Shown: positions 21,660 through 30,589 of the stretch, in pieces
Numbering within the stretch: position 1 is the stretch's first letter
Layout: each line of letters begins with the position of its first letter
Origin: JASFBA01 sp034433695
GTDB taxonomy: Bacteria > Chloroflexota > Chloroflexia > DTKN01
NCBI GenBank assembly: GCA_034433695.1
Contig: DAOUAK010000128.1
Location: 1-34,078, forward strand
DNA: 34,078 nucleotides
Direction of reading: 5' to 3'
Notes under the pieces: generated by a model
Database searches by the model: none
Seen by the model: the letters and a program-made list of their open reading frames with translations, nothing else
What the model was told of the DNA's origin: nothing
Program-made: the position numbers and the translations under genes

Positions 21660-23639
21660 ATGTCGCGTTCGAGGTGGACTCTGTGGGCCGGCCTGGTCGG
21701 CGCCGTCCTCCTCTTCTGGGTTCCTCCCCTGCTGGTCCTGACCTGCGGCTGGCCGGCCCTCTCCCCCGTCGAGGCCCGACCCGTACCTGCCCCGACCGAG
21801 CCGTTCGCCGAGCCCCCGCCTCCTATCGGCCTGCCCGCCGAGGTACGCTTCTGGCTTCCCGTCTCCGGAGCCCTCTTCCTGGGCCTGGCCCTGGGAATCT
21901 GGCTGCCGGTTTGGCTCCAGAGGGGAAAGGACGGCCTTCGTTTCCCCCTTCTCCTGACCCTGGGGGCGGCCTCTCTGGCCCTCTACGTCCTGCACTTTTC
22001 CCTTCCCTTTTCCCTGCAACGCTACCACAACCTCAAGCAGATCGGCATCGGCCTGATCGCCGATCGCGACGGCGCCGTAGCCCTGGCCACAGCCCTGGCG
22101 ACCGTCGGCCTTTTCCTCCTCTACGGCCTGGCATACCGCCTCTGTCGCGGGCGGAACGAACGTCGGTGGTGGATTTTCGTCCTTGCCTTTGCCCTGCTCT
22201 TTGCCCTGGCCAACTTTTTCGTCGCCCCCATTACCTCCCTGGACCTCTACGACTATATCGCCCGCGGGCGCATCACGGCCCTCTACGGTGGCAACCCTTA
22301 CGTCCACGCCCCCGAAAAGTATGCCAACGATCCTATGGTGGACTATGTCTCGTGGCGCAGTGCCACCTCCGCCTACGGACCGCTCTGGGAAGCGCTGAGC
22401 GCCCTGCTGGTCCGTCTGGCCGGGAACTCCTTGTGGTCCAATATGGTGGCCCAGAAGGCCCTGGCCCTGGCCGCTTATCTTTTGAGCGTCTTCCTCCTGG
22501 CCGCCACCCTCCGTCACACCGCCCCGCAACGTGCCCTGGCCGGCACCCTCCTTTTTGCCTGGAACCCACTGGTGCTGATGGAGGGTCTGGGCAACGCCCA
22601 CAACGATATGCTGATGGCCGTCTTCCTCCTGGGCGCTTTCTGGATGCTCAGCCGGGCCCGTCCTTCCGCCGGGCCGATGCCTCGCCTGCTTTACGGCGGG
22701 GTCGCCCTGCTCTTTCTGGCCGCATCCGTCCTGGTCAAGTTCATCACCGTCCTCTTCATCCCCTTCTTCCTGCTCTACCTCCTCTCCGAGGAGACAAAAG
22801 GGAAAACGTGGCTGTCCCACGGCCTCCTTCTCCTCCTTCCGGCGCTCCTTCTGGCCGCCGAGCACTATGCCCTCTTCTGGAAATGGCCGGAGATCGCCGG
22901 CACCTTTACCCGCCGCATGGACATGTTCCGCATGACCGTCGCCAGCGTCGGCCGAGAGGCGCTGCTTCCCTACCTGCCGGATAGCACGATTGGTGACCTG
23001 GTGCGCGGCGTTTTTCTTGGCCTTTTCGCCCTGAGTTACCTCCTCCTCCTGGGGCGGGCCGTCTGGAGCCTGGGCCGGCCCGACCGGAAACTGGCCCTGC
23101 GGATCGGCCTGACGGGAGGAGGGATGGCGGGCACCCTGGGAGGGTTCCTCTGGTGGTCCCTGGGGGGATGGGGACTGGTGGGGGAGCGCTGGGGACAGCA
23201 ATTGGGGAACCTGGCCGGCCTTCCCCTGAGCCTTCTCCTGGGCCTCCTCCTGGGCGCCCAACTCGGAGCGGGAAGCGTGCTCCTGATGAAACAGGAGAAA
23301 AGGAAACTTTCCTGGACGATCCTCCTGGAAAAGTGCTCCAGCGCCCTTTTTCTTTACCTCCTCCTGGCCAACTTCTGGTACTGGCCCTGGTACCTCCTCC
23401 TCTCCATCGCCCTCCTCGCCCTCTGGAACGACGAGCGGCTCTTTGCGCCCCTGGCGCTATCTGCCTGTGCCGGGGAACTCGCCCACCTGGGCTGGAATTT
23501 TGTCTGGTACTGGTGGGGCATCACCTGGGAGACCACCTACCAGATGGATGCCCTGGTGGTCTTCTGGATGGTCGCGCCGCCCCTCCTCGTTTACCTGATT
23601 CTAGACCTGCGACGCCGTCTGGCCCGCGCCCCCGGGTAA
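21660..23639 (+). CDS. GT-C-like polytopic membrane glycosyltransferase (mannosyltransferase-like)
   Basis: 659 residues with more than ten hydrophobic segments. A first extracytoplasmic loop contains DLYDYIARGRITALYGGNPYVHAP (about residues 192-215), followed by YVSWRSATSAYGPLWE. The acidic loop-1 motif and the 'GxNPY' and 'YGPLW' signatures are those of GT-C enzymes using lipid-linked sugars (GT87/MptA-like alpha-mannosyltransferases). A conserved WNPLVLMEGLGNAHNDMLM segment also fits this group. ATG 21660 was chosen over ATG 21582 because AGGAGG lies 5 nt upstream. The acceptor is unknown; glycolipids or surface proteins are plausible. A VIT-VWA surface protein gene follows 75 nt downstream. 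Confidence 0.82.
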   Translation: MSRSRWTLWAGLVGAVLLFWVPPLLVLTCGWPALSPVEARPVPAPTEPFAEPPPPIGLPAEVRFWLPVSGALFLGLALGIWLPVWLQRGKDGLRFPLLLTLGAASLALYVLHFSLPFSLQRYHNLKQIGIGLIADRDGAVALATALATVGLFLLYGLAYRLCRGRNERRWWIFVLAFALLFALANFFVAPITSLDLYDYIARGRITALYGGNPYVHAPEKYANDPMVDYVSWRSATSAYGPLWEALSALLVRLAGNSLWSNMVAQKALALAAYLLSVFLLAATLRHTAPQRALAGTLLFAWNPLVLMEGLGNAHNDMLMAVFLLGAFWMLSRARPSAGPMPRLLYGGVALLFLAASVLVKFITVLFIPFFLLYLLSEETKGKTWLSHGLLLLLPALLLAAEHYALFWKWPEIAGTFTRRMDMFRMTVASVGREALLPYLPDSTIGDLVRGVFLGLFALSYLLLLGRAVWSLGRPDRKLALRIGLTGGGMAGTLGGFLWWSLGGWGLVGERWGQQLGNLAGLPLSLLLGLLLGAQLGAGSVLLMKQEKRKLSWTILLEKCSSALFLYLLLANFWYWPWYLLLSIALLALWNDERLFAPLALSACAGELAHLGWNFVWYWWGITWETTYQMDALVVFWMVAPPLLVYLILDLRRRLARAPG

Positions 23640-23714
23640 TCCCCCCTCGGGGGGCTGCGTCTTTAGGGGCGATTTTCCCCTGAAGATGGAGGATAGGTAT
23701 CCAGGAGGTGCAGG

Positions 23715-25994
23715 ATGAAACGGTTTATGTTCCTTCCATTGGCCGTCCTTCTGGTCGGCCTTCTTCTCCCTCTGCCGGCCCGGGCCGACGGCGTGATCAT
23801 CATCGAACCACCCCCACCCCAGGGGCCGGCCTACCTGACCGTGGTCTACCACCATGTCGAGGTCACCATCGAGGACCAGGTCGCCACCACCCGGATTGAC
23901 CAGCGCTTCCGCAACGACAACCGCTTCGCCGTCGAGGGCACTTATATCTTCCCCCTCCCCGAAGAAGCCAGCATCGAACGTTTTGTGATGTATGTGGACG
24001 GCAAGCCTCTGGAGGGCCGGGTGCTCGACCGCGAGGAAGCCCGCTCCATCTACGAGTCCATCGTCCGCAAACACCGCGACCCCGCCCTGCTCGAATATAT
24101 CGGCCGCAACACCTTCCAGGCCAGCATCTTTCCCATCGCTCCGGGCGAGGAAAAGCGCGTCCAGATCGAATACCGCCAGATATTGCCGGTGGACCAGGGT
24201 CTGGTCGAGTACGTCTACCCCCTGAGCACGGAGCGCTTCTCCCCCCAGCCGCTCCAGGACGTCGCCATCACCGTACACCTGACCTCGCGGGAGCCGCTTC
24301 GGGCCGTCTACTCCCCCAGCCACGACGTTTCCATAGACCGGCCCGACGACTATCACGCCACCGTCGGCTATGAGGCCCGCGACGTCCTGCCCGACCGCGA
24401 CTTTGTCCTCTACTACACCCTCTCTCCCGAAGACGTCGGCCTCAACCTGCTGACCTACCACCCTCAGGGCGAGGACGGCTTCTTTCTCCTCCTGATCGCC
24501 CCGCCGGTCGAGGAAGAAACCCAGGAGGTGGTGGCCAAGGACGTTATCTTCGTCCTGGACACCTCCGGCAGCATGTCGGGCGAGAAGATGGAGCAGGCCC
24601 GTTCGGCGCTCCTTTTCGTCCTCGACCACCTCAATCCTGAAGACCGGTTCGCCATTGTGGATTTCGATTCCTCCGTCTCGACCTACGCCCCGGAACTCCG
24701 TCCGGCCTCCGAGCGGGATGAAGCCCGGCGCTACGTCCGGAACCTTTCGGCCGGCGGGAGTACCCACATCGAGGCCGCCCTCAGGCAGGCCCTGGACCTG
24801 GCCGATAGGGCTTCCGGCCGACCCCAGGTTATCCTCTTCCTCACCGACGGCCTCCCCACGGTAGGGGAAGAGGACCCAGCTCGCCTCCTGGCCCTCGTGC
24901 GCGAACGCAGCCACGAGAGCATCCGGCTCTTTACCTTCGGCGTCGGCTACGACGTCAACAGCGCCCTTCTGGATGCTCTGGCGGCGGAAAATCACGGCGC
25001 CAGCACCTACATCCTCCCCGGAGAGAACCTGGAGGAGCGGGTCTCGGCCTTCTACAGCAAGATCAGCCGGCCGGTGCTGGCCGGCCCCACACTCGACTTC
25101 GGCGGCATCGCCGTATACGATACCTACCCCAGCCCCCTTCCCGACCTCTTCCTGGGAAGCCAGGTGGCGCTGGCCGGCCGCTACCGCGAGGGCGGCTCCA
25201 CGACGATTACGCTGCGCGGGACGGCCGGCGGGGAGGAACGCACCTACCGCTACGAAGACCTCACCTTTCCCCACGAAAGCACCCGCAACGATTTTCTTCC
25301 CCGCCTCTGGGCCTCGCGCAAGATCGGCTACCTCCTGAGCGAGATTCGGCTGCACGGGGAAAATCGGGAAGTGGTGGACGAGATCATCGAACTGAGCCTG
25401 CGCTACGGCATCATCACCCCCTACACTTCCTTCCTGGTAGACGAGACCGGCCGCGTGCTGACGGAAGAAGGGCAGGCCGAATCCAAAAGCGCCTTTCTCA
25501 GGATCATGCCCTCGGCTGCTCCCTCCGTAGGCAAGGGTGGCGTGGACTATAGCCTGGAGGTTCAGCGCCTCCAGGAGGGGGGCTACTCCGGGACGGAGCA
25601 GGCCGGCCTGCGTCAGGTCGCCGACAAAGCCTTCCTTCGGGTCAACGGGGTCTGGACCGATACGACCTACCGCCATGGCACACCCACAACGCCGGTGACT
25701 TTCGGCAGCGAGGGTTACTTTGCTCTGGTGAATGCCCGCCCCGAATGGGGCAAGTACCTGGCCGTCGGCGAGCGCGTCATCGTGGTCCTGGACGGGACGG
25801 CCTACGAGGTCGTCTCCCAGGCAGTTCCGCCGCTTACCCCACCGGCCGGCCCCACCCCAACCTCTTACCCATCGGAAACTCCGGAGACGACTCCCGGAGA
25901 TACCTTCCCCCTGGGCTGGGCCATCGCCATCGCCGTCGGTGTGCTCGGCCTGCTAAGTGCAGCCGGAACGGTGCTCTTGCGCCGGACCCGCTAA
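23715..25994 (+). CDS. Membrane-anchored VIT and von Willebrand factor A domain protein
   Basis: 759 residues. A signal peptide ends near ARA (about 24). A VIT domain covers about 35-170 (YHHVEVTIEDQVATTRIDQRFRNDNRFAVEGTYIFPLPEEASIERFVMYVDGK...EARSIYE). The VWA domain, about 274-440, has a complete metal-ion site: DTSGSMSG, the Thr in GGSTHIEAAL, and TDGLPT. A C-terminal region of about 300 residues follows, then a Pro/Thr linker (about 710-730), one membrane helix and RRTR. No LPxTG motif is present, so anchoring is by the helix. AGGAGG lies 6 nt before the ATG. Such proteins usually mediate surface adhesion or protein interaction; the ligand is unknown. It ends at a strong terminator. Confidence 0.92.
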   Translation: MKRFMFLPLAVLLVGLLLPLPARADGVIIIEPPPPQGPAYLTVVYHHVEVTIEDQVATTRIDQRFRNDNRFAVEGTYIFPLPEEASIERFVMYVDGKPLEGRVLDREEARSIYESIVRKHRDPALLEYIGRNTFQASIFPIAPGEEKRVQIEYRQILPVDQGLVEYVYPLSTERFSPQPLQDVAITVHLTSREPLRAVYSPSHDVSIDRPDDYHATVGYEARDVLPDRDFVLYYTLSPEDVGLNLLTYHPQGEDGFFLLLIAPPVEEETQEVVAKDVIFVLDTSGSMSGEKMEQARSALLFVLDHLNPEDRFAIVDFDSSVSTYAPELRPASERDEARRYVRNLSAGGSTHIEAALRQALDLADRASGRPQVILFLTDGLPTVGEEDPARLLALVRERSHESIRLFTFGVGYDVNSALLDALAAENHGASTYILPGENLEERVSAFYSKISRPVLAGPTLDFGGIAVYDTYPSPLPDLFLGSQVALAGRYREGGSTTITLRGTAGGEERTYRYEDLTFPHESTRNDFLPRLWASRKIGYLLSEIRLHGENREVVDEIIELSLRYGIITPYTSFLVDETGRVLTEEGQAESKSAFLRIMPSAAPSVGKGGVDYSLEVQRLQEGGYSGTEQAGLRQVADKAFLRVNGVWTDTTYRHGTPTTPVTFGSEGYFALVNARPEWGKYLAVGERVIVVLDGTAYEVVSQAVPPLTPPAGPTPTSYPSETPETTPGDTFPLGWAIAIAVGVLGLLSAAGTVLLRRTR

Positions 25995-26015
25995 GCCACA
26001 CGCCTATCGCAAAAG

Positions 26016-26056
26016 TCAGGTGGAGGTGGGATTTCTCCTACCTCCACCTGATTTTT
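26016..26056. terminator. Strong bidirectional terminator between convergent genes
   Basis: TCAGGTGGAGGTGGGA (26016-26031) pairs with 26036-26051 through 16 positions, one of them G-U, with loop TTTC. It is followed by TTTTT on the plus strand and by CTTTT on the minus strand. It serves the VIT-VWA gene and the convergent secreted-protein gene. Confidence 0.9.
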
Positions 26057-26076
26057 CCCCGGCCTGTTCCGAAAAT

Positions 26077-29000
26077 CTACGGGAACGTATAGCCCTTGAG
26101 CACAAGCGGCAGGTAAACGGCATAAGGCCAGGCGATACGCAACCTCTTGTGGACTTCCTGCCGGCTACAGGCGTTCTCTGCCGTCAGGGTCACGGTGTAG
26201 GTGCCGGTACGGGTGTAGACGTGGGTCGCTACCCGGCCGGAGGCCGTCCCGCCGTCGTCGAAGGTCCAGGTATAGGTAATCGGTTCGCTGCCCTGGGCCA
26301 CGCTTCCGGTAAAGGTGATGACCTGCCACGGATGAGGCTGGGGCGGGGTGTAGGTAAAGTCCGTCCCGCTGATGGGGATACAGCTGGTCGTGACCACCAG
26401 GGTCACATCCACCTGGACATGCGGTTCGTCCGGGTCGTCGCTGGCCACATCCAGGGTTGTGGTGTAGGTGCCGGTCATCAACCCGGCGGCATCGAAGGCG
26501 ACCTGCACCGTCTCCTGTCCGGTGGGCGGGATGACCCCGCCGGTGGGCGTCTCGGTCAACCAGGGGACGGAGGGCACTTCGGCCAGGCTCCAGTTCAGGA
26601 TCTCCTCGCCCGTGTTACGGATGCTTAAGGTTTGGGTCGTCCTGCCGCCGGGGTTGAGGACGGCGCTCAACGCCAGAGGGGAGACTTCGATGTCGGGAGC
26701 GCCCAGGACTTCGACGGAGGCGGTGCGGGTGAAGGGGGCGTGGACGCCGTCGTCAATCCAGACCAGGTTGTTGATGACCGTGCCGGCCGGGACGTCCAGG
26801 ACGCGGGCCTGGAAGGGCAATGACACCAGAAACTGGGGCAGAACCCCGCCGCTCCAGAGGAGAAGGCCGTCGGTATAGACCATGCCGGGCGGGAGGGTCT
26901 CGGTGAGGACGGCGATTTCCGCCGGGAGGACATCGGTAATGGTCGTCATGGCCTCGATCTCGCCCACATTGATCAGGCGGATGGTGAAGGTGAGGACTTC
27001 GCCGGGATACACATAGAGGCGGTCGGCCTCCTTGATGGAGGGAGTCAGGTCCGGTTCAGGGGCCGTTTCGGTCGTGAAGGACCAGGTATATTCGGCGCAC
27101 ATCGGCGCGCCCTGGAGGCTCTGCACGCCGGTGATGTGGGCGGTATAGGTCGTGTCGTAGGCCAGGTCATCCACGGGGTCCAGGATGGCGGTGCGGGTGT
27201 CCTCATCGTAGGTGACGGTGGCCGGAACCACAAGGCCGGCCGGGTCCAGGAGGAAGAACGTTTGCGTATTCACAGTGGATGAGGTGAGGGAGATGTTGAA
27301 GGTGGCGGTGACCAGGGTGGAGATGGGCACGTTAGTGGCGCCGTCGGCCGGCCCGACGCTCCGAACGGTGGGGGCCGGCACGATGTCGGCATCGTAGCGC
27401 GGCTCGATCTTGTAATGGTTGTAGGCATAGAAAAGGACACCGCGCACCGTCCAGAGGACGTCGCCCAACCGCGGGACGTAGGCATAGTCGCCCATGTCAT
27501 CCACCTGGGCCGCCACACCGCTCCGGTCGGCGATCAGCCACTCCCCGTAGGCGTTCGGCAGGCGGGTGACCTCGGCACAGCGCACCTCGACCAACACGCT
27601 TTCCAGCGGTTCCGCCTGCTGGGGGTTGACCGTGGTGATGGCGGCGGTGGTGGTCAGCACCGGGAACGGCGGCCACCAGTCCATCAGCACCTGGAAGTAG
27701 TCAATGTCGTCCAGTTCGGTCATCCCATAGTACTCCTGCACCGTCCCTCCCAGGACGAGGACCTGGCTTTCGGTGACCACCCGCCCGGGGTCGTAGACCA
27801 GGAGGCCGTCCCAGGGGCCGTAATCGGAGAGATCACCGATGACGTAGCGCACCGGATTTCCCCCGGCCGCGGGATAGGCCTGCGAATCGGCCACCACGAT
27901 GCCGATCACATAGACGTGCTGACCTACGAAGGGCGAAGGCGATGTGCCGCTGATCTCGTCCACATGCTGGATGGCCGAGATGGGCATGGGAAGGTCGGTA
28001 TCCCAGTAGGCGTAGTTGTTGTCCGGATCGGTGTCGTTGGTGGAGGTGATCCAGACCTGGTTGCGCACCGTCCAGGTCATCGGGTCGCTGCTCACCTGGC
28101 CGTAGACGATGAAGGAAGCGGTGGCGGAGACGGGGCCCAGTTCCCAGACCAGAACGTTGGGGGCGGGCATCGTCGGCGTGACCGGGGCGGTATCGCTCAG
28201 GTAGGTGACGGCGGCCGGGAGGACGTCGGTGATGACCACGTTCTGAGACGGCTCGCCGATCTGCTCATAGGTCAGGGTATAGGAGATGGGCGCGCCCGGC
28301 AGGGCAAAGACCGTGCCCGTCTTGGTGATGCCGATCTCGGAGCCCACCACCAGGCTGACCAGGCTATCCGCGTTATTGTCCGGGACGGAATCACCCGTGC
28401 AGGTCACTTCGACGGTGTTGGTCAGGGCGCTACCCAGGGGCAGGTCGCCGACCTGGGCCTGCAGCCAGATGGTATTCGTCATCAGGCCGCCCAGGGTGCC
28501 ACCGTCGAAGACCAGGGTGGGGGTGACCTGGGTCAGGGTGACGGGGAGATAGGAGGTGAAGGTAACGTAGGTAACCCCTGCGGGCAGGGTATCGGTAAGG
28601 ATAACGTTATCGCCGGGGCCCATGGCCTGCATCCCGTAGGAAAGGGTGTAGGTAACCAGGGAGTTGGGGTGGACAAAGGCCGGCCCGGACTTGTCCACGG
28701 CAATGTCCACGACGCAGTTGGAGCGCCCCAGCGTCTCGGGGAGGTCCATCCAGGTCGTGCCTCCGCCGGAGGTAGCCCAGTCGTAGCCGTCGTTGGGGCC
28801 TTCGCCGTCGCAGATGCGCTGGAAGGTGTTATCCTCGTACTCGTTGTACCAGCCGATCTGGTCCACCCGGACGCCGTCGGGCCGGAAGAGGTAGCCGACG
28901 TCCATAGAGGAAAAGTCCATCGCGACGGTCCAATCCACGTTCTCCTCGAGCACGACCCAGCCGCCGGGGGAGACGGTGGGGGTGGTAACGATAGGAGCCA

Positions 29001-30240
29001 CGGCATCGCCGTCGGAGAGGAGCCAGCCTTCCAGGTTCACCGGGAGACCGGAGGGGTTGTAAATTTCGACCTTGTCGTTGCCGGCCGGCGGGTAGTTATC
29101 GAACTCGTTGAGGATGAGTAAGGCGCCCAGATCCACCGGCGGGGCATCGTTGGCCGCACCCGGGGTTTCCGTCTCATCCAGGTTCCAGTCGCGGGCATCG
29201 TCGTCGGTATCCCGGCCGTTGGGGGTGCGGGCGGTGCCCCAGTACTGCGGCGGGATGGGGGCTCCACCGCGGATGCCGTAGCCGACCCGATCGACTTCAC
29301 CGAAGGGGGGAACGAGGCGGATCACGTCGCCGTCGTTGTGCAGGTAGGCACCTCCGGTTGCATAGACCAGGTAGCCGCCGGCCGGAATCACCGTTCCGGG
29401 CGGGAAGGTATAGTTCAGGCCGCCGTAGGTGGAGGTGAGGCTCCAACCGGAGATCTCGGCATCCTGGATCGTGGGGTTATGGAGTTCGATCCACTCCGGC
29501 CCCTTGGCCACGAACTCGTTGATGACGACCGGGACATCGGCATAGAGCAGGCCCACCCGGATGCGCGCCCGGGCGACGTCGGCCAGGAAGAGGACGCGCT
29601 GGTTATCCATCGGGGTCGTGAAGGCCAGGTTATCGGTGTTGATCGAGCGGCCGCCTTCGTTGACAACGCTCGCCTCGGGACCGATGGCGTCCCAGGTGCC
29701 GCTACGGACGGCCTTGTAATAGTGGGTGCCGGCCGTGGGGATGGTGGTCACGTAGGCGTACAGGCTGCCGCCGATGGGGGTCATCACCGTGGAAGGGTCG
29801 GAGGGGTTCCAGCCCTGCCAGTCGCCCACGGCGGTCCAGGTCGTCACGCCGTCCTGGGCGTTGACGATGAGGGTGGAAGGATACCAGCCGTCGTTGTAGG
29901 CGTTGGTATCGAAGGTGAACTTGACCGGCTGGTTGTCGCCCGATGTTACCAGCCAGGCGTTGGAGGGGGGATGGGGGTCGGTCCAGTTGCCGTCGTCCAC
30001 CTTGAACTCGTAGCGGCCGGCGGTCGTGATGGTGATGACCACGGTATAGATGCCGTCGTTGGGCACGTCGTCGCCGTGGGTGCCGTCGTCGTACACGAGG
30101 TCGGTGCCCCAGCCGTTGAAGGAGCCGCGGACGTACCAGGGCGGGCCGGCGGCCAGGGCGCGGGGGGCGGGGCCGGCCGGAAGGAAAAGGCCGGCCAGGA
30201 GCACCAGGAGCAGAAGCAGAGAAAACCAGGATCGTTTCAC
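26077..30240 (-). CDS. Giant modular secreted surface protein (starch-binding-like, lamin-tail, DUF11, Ig-like, PKD domains)
   Basis: 1387 residues, exported by a signal peptide of about 31 residues. Domains by eye: two carbohydrate-binding-like beta modules with WYVRGSFNGW and WTAVGDWQGW (about 35-110 and 133-230); two lamin-tail domains (VVINEFVAKGPEWIELHNP, about 237-370; LLILNEFDNYPPAGNDKVEIYNP, about 378-505); and two DUF11 repeats (about 515-640 and 648-755). Then an OB-like segment (about 770-940), a Big_5/SbsA-like Ig domain (about 963-1065), a third DUF11-like repeat, an NHL/ASPM-type 'choice-of-anchor' module (about 1180-1285) and a PKD domain (about 1300-1365). The last residues are AVYLPLVLKGYTFP. 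It starts at GTG 30240 with AAAGGAGG 7 nt upstream and has a consensus promoter. No catalytic residues are evident; the role is probably in the cell surface or adhesion. Confidence 0.9.
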   Translation of the reverse strand: MKRSWFSLLLLLVLLAGLFLPAGPAPRALAAGPPWYVRGSFNGWGTDLVYDDGTHGDDVPNDGIYTVVITITTAGRYEFKVDDGNWTDPHPPSNAWLVTSGDNQPVKFTFDTNAYNDGWYPSTLIVNAQDGVTTWTAVGDWQGWNPSDPSTVMTPIGGSLYAYVTTIPTAGTHYYKAVRSGTWDAIGPEASVVNEGGRSINTDNLAFTTPMDNQRVLFLADVARARIRVGLLYADVPVVINEFVAKGPEWIELHNPTIQDAEISGWSLTSTYGGLNYTFPPGTVIPAGGYLVYATGGAYLHNDGDVIRLVPPFGEVDRVGYGIRGGAPIPPQYWGTARTPNGRDTDDDARDWNLDETETPGAANDAPPVDLGALLILNEFDNYPPAGNDKVEIYNPSGLPVNLEGWLLSDGDAVAPIVTTPTVSPGGWVVLEENVDWTVAMDFSSMDVGYLFRPDGVRVDQIGWYNEYEDNTFQRICDGEGPNDGYDWATSGGGTTWMDLPETLGRSNCVVDIAVDKSGPAFVHPNSLVTYTLSYGMQAMGPGDNVILTDTLPAGVTYVTFTSYLPVTLTQVTPTLVFDGGTLGGLMTNTIWLQAQVGDLPLGSALTNTVEVTCTGDSVPDNNADSLVSLVVGSEIGITKTGTVFALPGAPISYTLTYEQIGEPSQNVVITDVLPAAVTYLSDTAPVTPTMPAPNVLVWELGPVSATASFIVYGQVSSDPMTWTVRNQVWITSTNDTDPDNNYAYWDTDLPMPISAIQHVDEISGTSPSPFVGQHVYVIGIVVADSQAYPAAGGNPVRYVIGDLSDYGPWDGLLVYDPGRVVTESQVLVLGGTVQEYYGMTELDDIDYFQVLMDWWPPFPVLTTTAAITTVNPQQAEPLESVLVEVRCAEVTRLPNAYGEWLIADRSGVAAQVDDMGDYAYVPRLGDVLWTVRGVLFYAYNHYKIEPRYDADIVPAPTVRSVGPADGATNVPISTLVTATFNISLTSSTVNTQTFFLLDPAGLVVPATVTYDEDTRTAILDPVDDLAYDTTYTAHITGVQSLQGAPMCAEYTWSFTTETAPEPDLTPSIKEADRLYVYPGEVLTFTIRLINVGEIEAMTTITDVLPAEIAVLTETLPPGMVYTDGLLLWSGGVLPQFLVSLPFQARVLDVPAGTVINNLVWIDDGVHAPFTRTASVEVLGAPDIEVSPLALSAVLNPGGRTTQTLSIRNTGEEILNWSLAEVPSVPWLTETPTGGVIPPTGQETVQVAFDAAGLMTGTYTTTLDVASDDPDEPHVQVDVTLVVTTSCIPISGTDFTYTPPQPHPWQVITFTGSVAQGSEPITYTWTFDDGGTASGRVATHVYTRTGTYTVTLTAENACSRQEVHKRLRIAWPYAVYLPLVLKGYTFP

Positions 30241-30299
30241 GGGATTTCCTCCTTTCTAGGCCATATAAGGACAGGCCGAGGACGAACCGATCCGGACAA
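30237..30299 (-). CDS. Possible 20-codon leader peptide overlapping the secreted-protein start
   Basis: A TTG at 30299, 4 nt after the GGAGG of a very strong Shine-Dalgarno, opens a frame of 20 codons. It ends in TGA at 30239-30237, overlapping the GTG start of the secreted protein (GTGA). This would allow translational coupling. A frame of this length can arise by chance and the TTG start is weak, so this is tentative. Confidence 0.25.
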   Translation of the reverse strand: MSGSVRPRPVLIWPRKEEIP

Positions 30300-30300
30300 T

Positions 30301-30313
30301 TCACCTCCTTTCG
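30301..30313 (-). promoter_or_regulatory. Upstream extended Shine-Dalgarno element in the leader
   Basis: Minus-strand CGAAAGGAGGTGA, 60 nt upstream of the real GTG start and about 55-70 nt after the predicted transcript start. The identical 13-mer occurs in the ABC operon leader (4082-4094). The real RBS (AAAGGAGG) lies closer to the gene. Confidence 0.55.
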
Positions 30314-30375
30314 GACGAGCCACTCACCACTTTTCCGGGAGGGTTCCCACGCTGCCTTTAGGAAGGTTCATTTTC

Positions 30376-30404
30376 ATTATACCCCCGCCGAACGGGGTTG
30401 TCAA
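30376..30404 (-). promoter_or_regulatory. Perfect-consensus promoter of the secreted-protein gene
   Basis: Minus-strand TTGACA (30399-30404), a 17-bp spacer and TATAAT (30376-30381). The predicted start is near 30369, giving a leader of about 130 nt. Confidence 0.85.
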
Positions 30405-30428
30405 TCGAGTTTCCCCGTGGTTCTCAAT

Positions 30429-30456
30429 TTGACACGGCGGATTTTCGTGTTATAAT
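30429..30456 (+). promoter_or_regulatory. str operon promoter P1
   Basis: TTGACA (30429-30434), a 16-bp spacer and TATAAT (30451-30456). The -35 box lies in TCAATTTGACA, which recurs in P2. Confidence 0.8.
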
Positions 30457-30513
30457 GCTCCGGTCATCCGGGGGTTTTCCTGGAGAGAGGCAGGTTTTCC
30501 GTTTTCGGTCAAT

Positions 30514-30542
30514 TTGACAATATGGCCGAGTTGTGCTAAAAT
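30514..30542 (+). promoter_or_regulatory. str operon promoter P2
   Basis: TTGACA (30514-30519), a 17-bp spacer and TAAAAT (30537-30542). The predicted start is about 40 nt before the rpsL GTG. The preceding TCAATTTGACA (30509-30519) repeats that of P1. Confidence 0.8.
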
Positions 30543-30589
30543 GGTCATTTGGTATTGTCTTTGAATATCGGACTGAGCAGGAGAATACA

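Noticed and set aside
21585..23261. Open frame of 558 codons on the minus strand
   Set aside because: Antisense to the glycosyltransferase gene; Gln/Glu/Gly-rich shadow composition without hydrophobic or catalytic patterns.
23641..23656. CCCCCC-TC-GGGGGG after the glycosyltransferase gene as a terminator
   Set aside because: The loop is too small at full stem length and no T tract follows directly; transcription may continue into the VIT-VWA gene.
27415..29121. Open frame of 568 codons on the plus strand
   Set aside because: Shadow of the giant secreted protein, with low-complexity Gly/Asp/Val/His composition.
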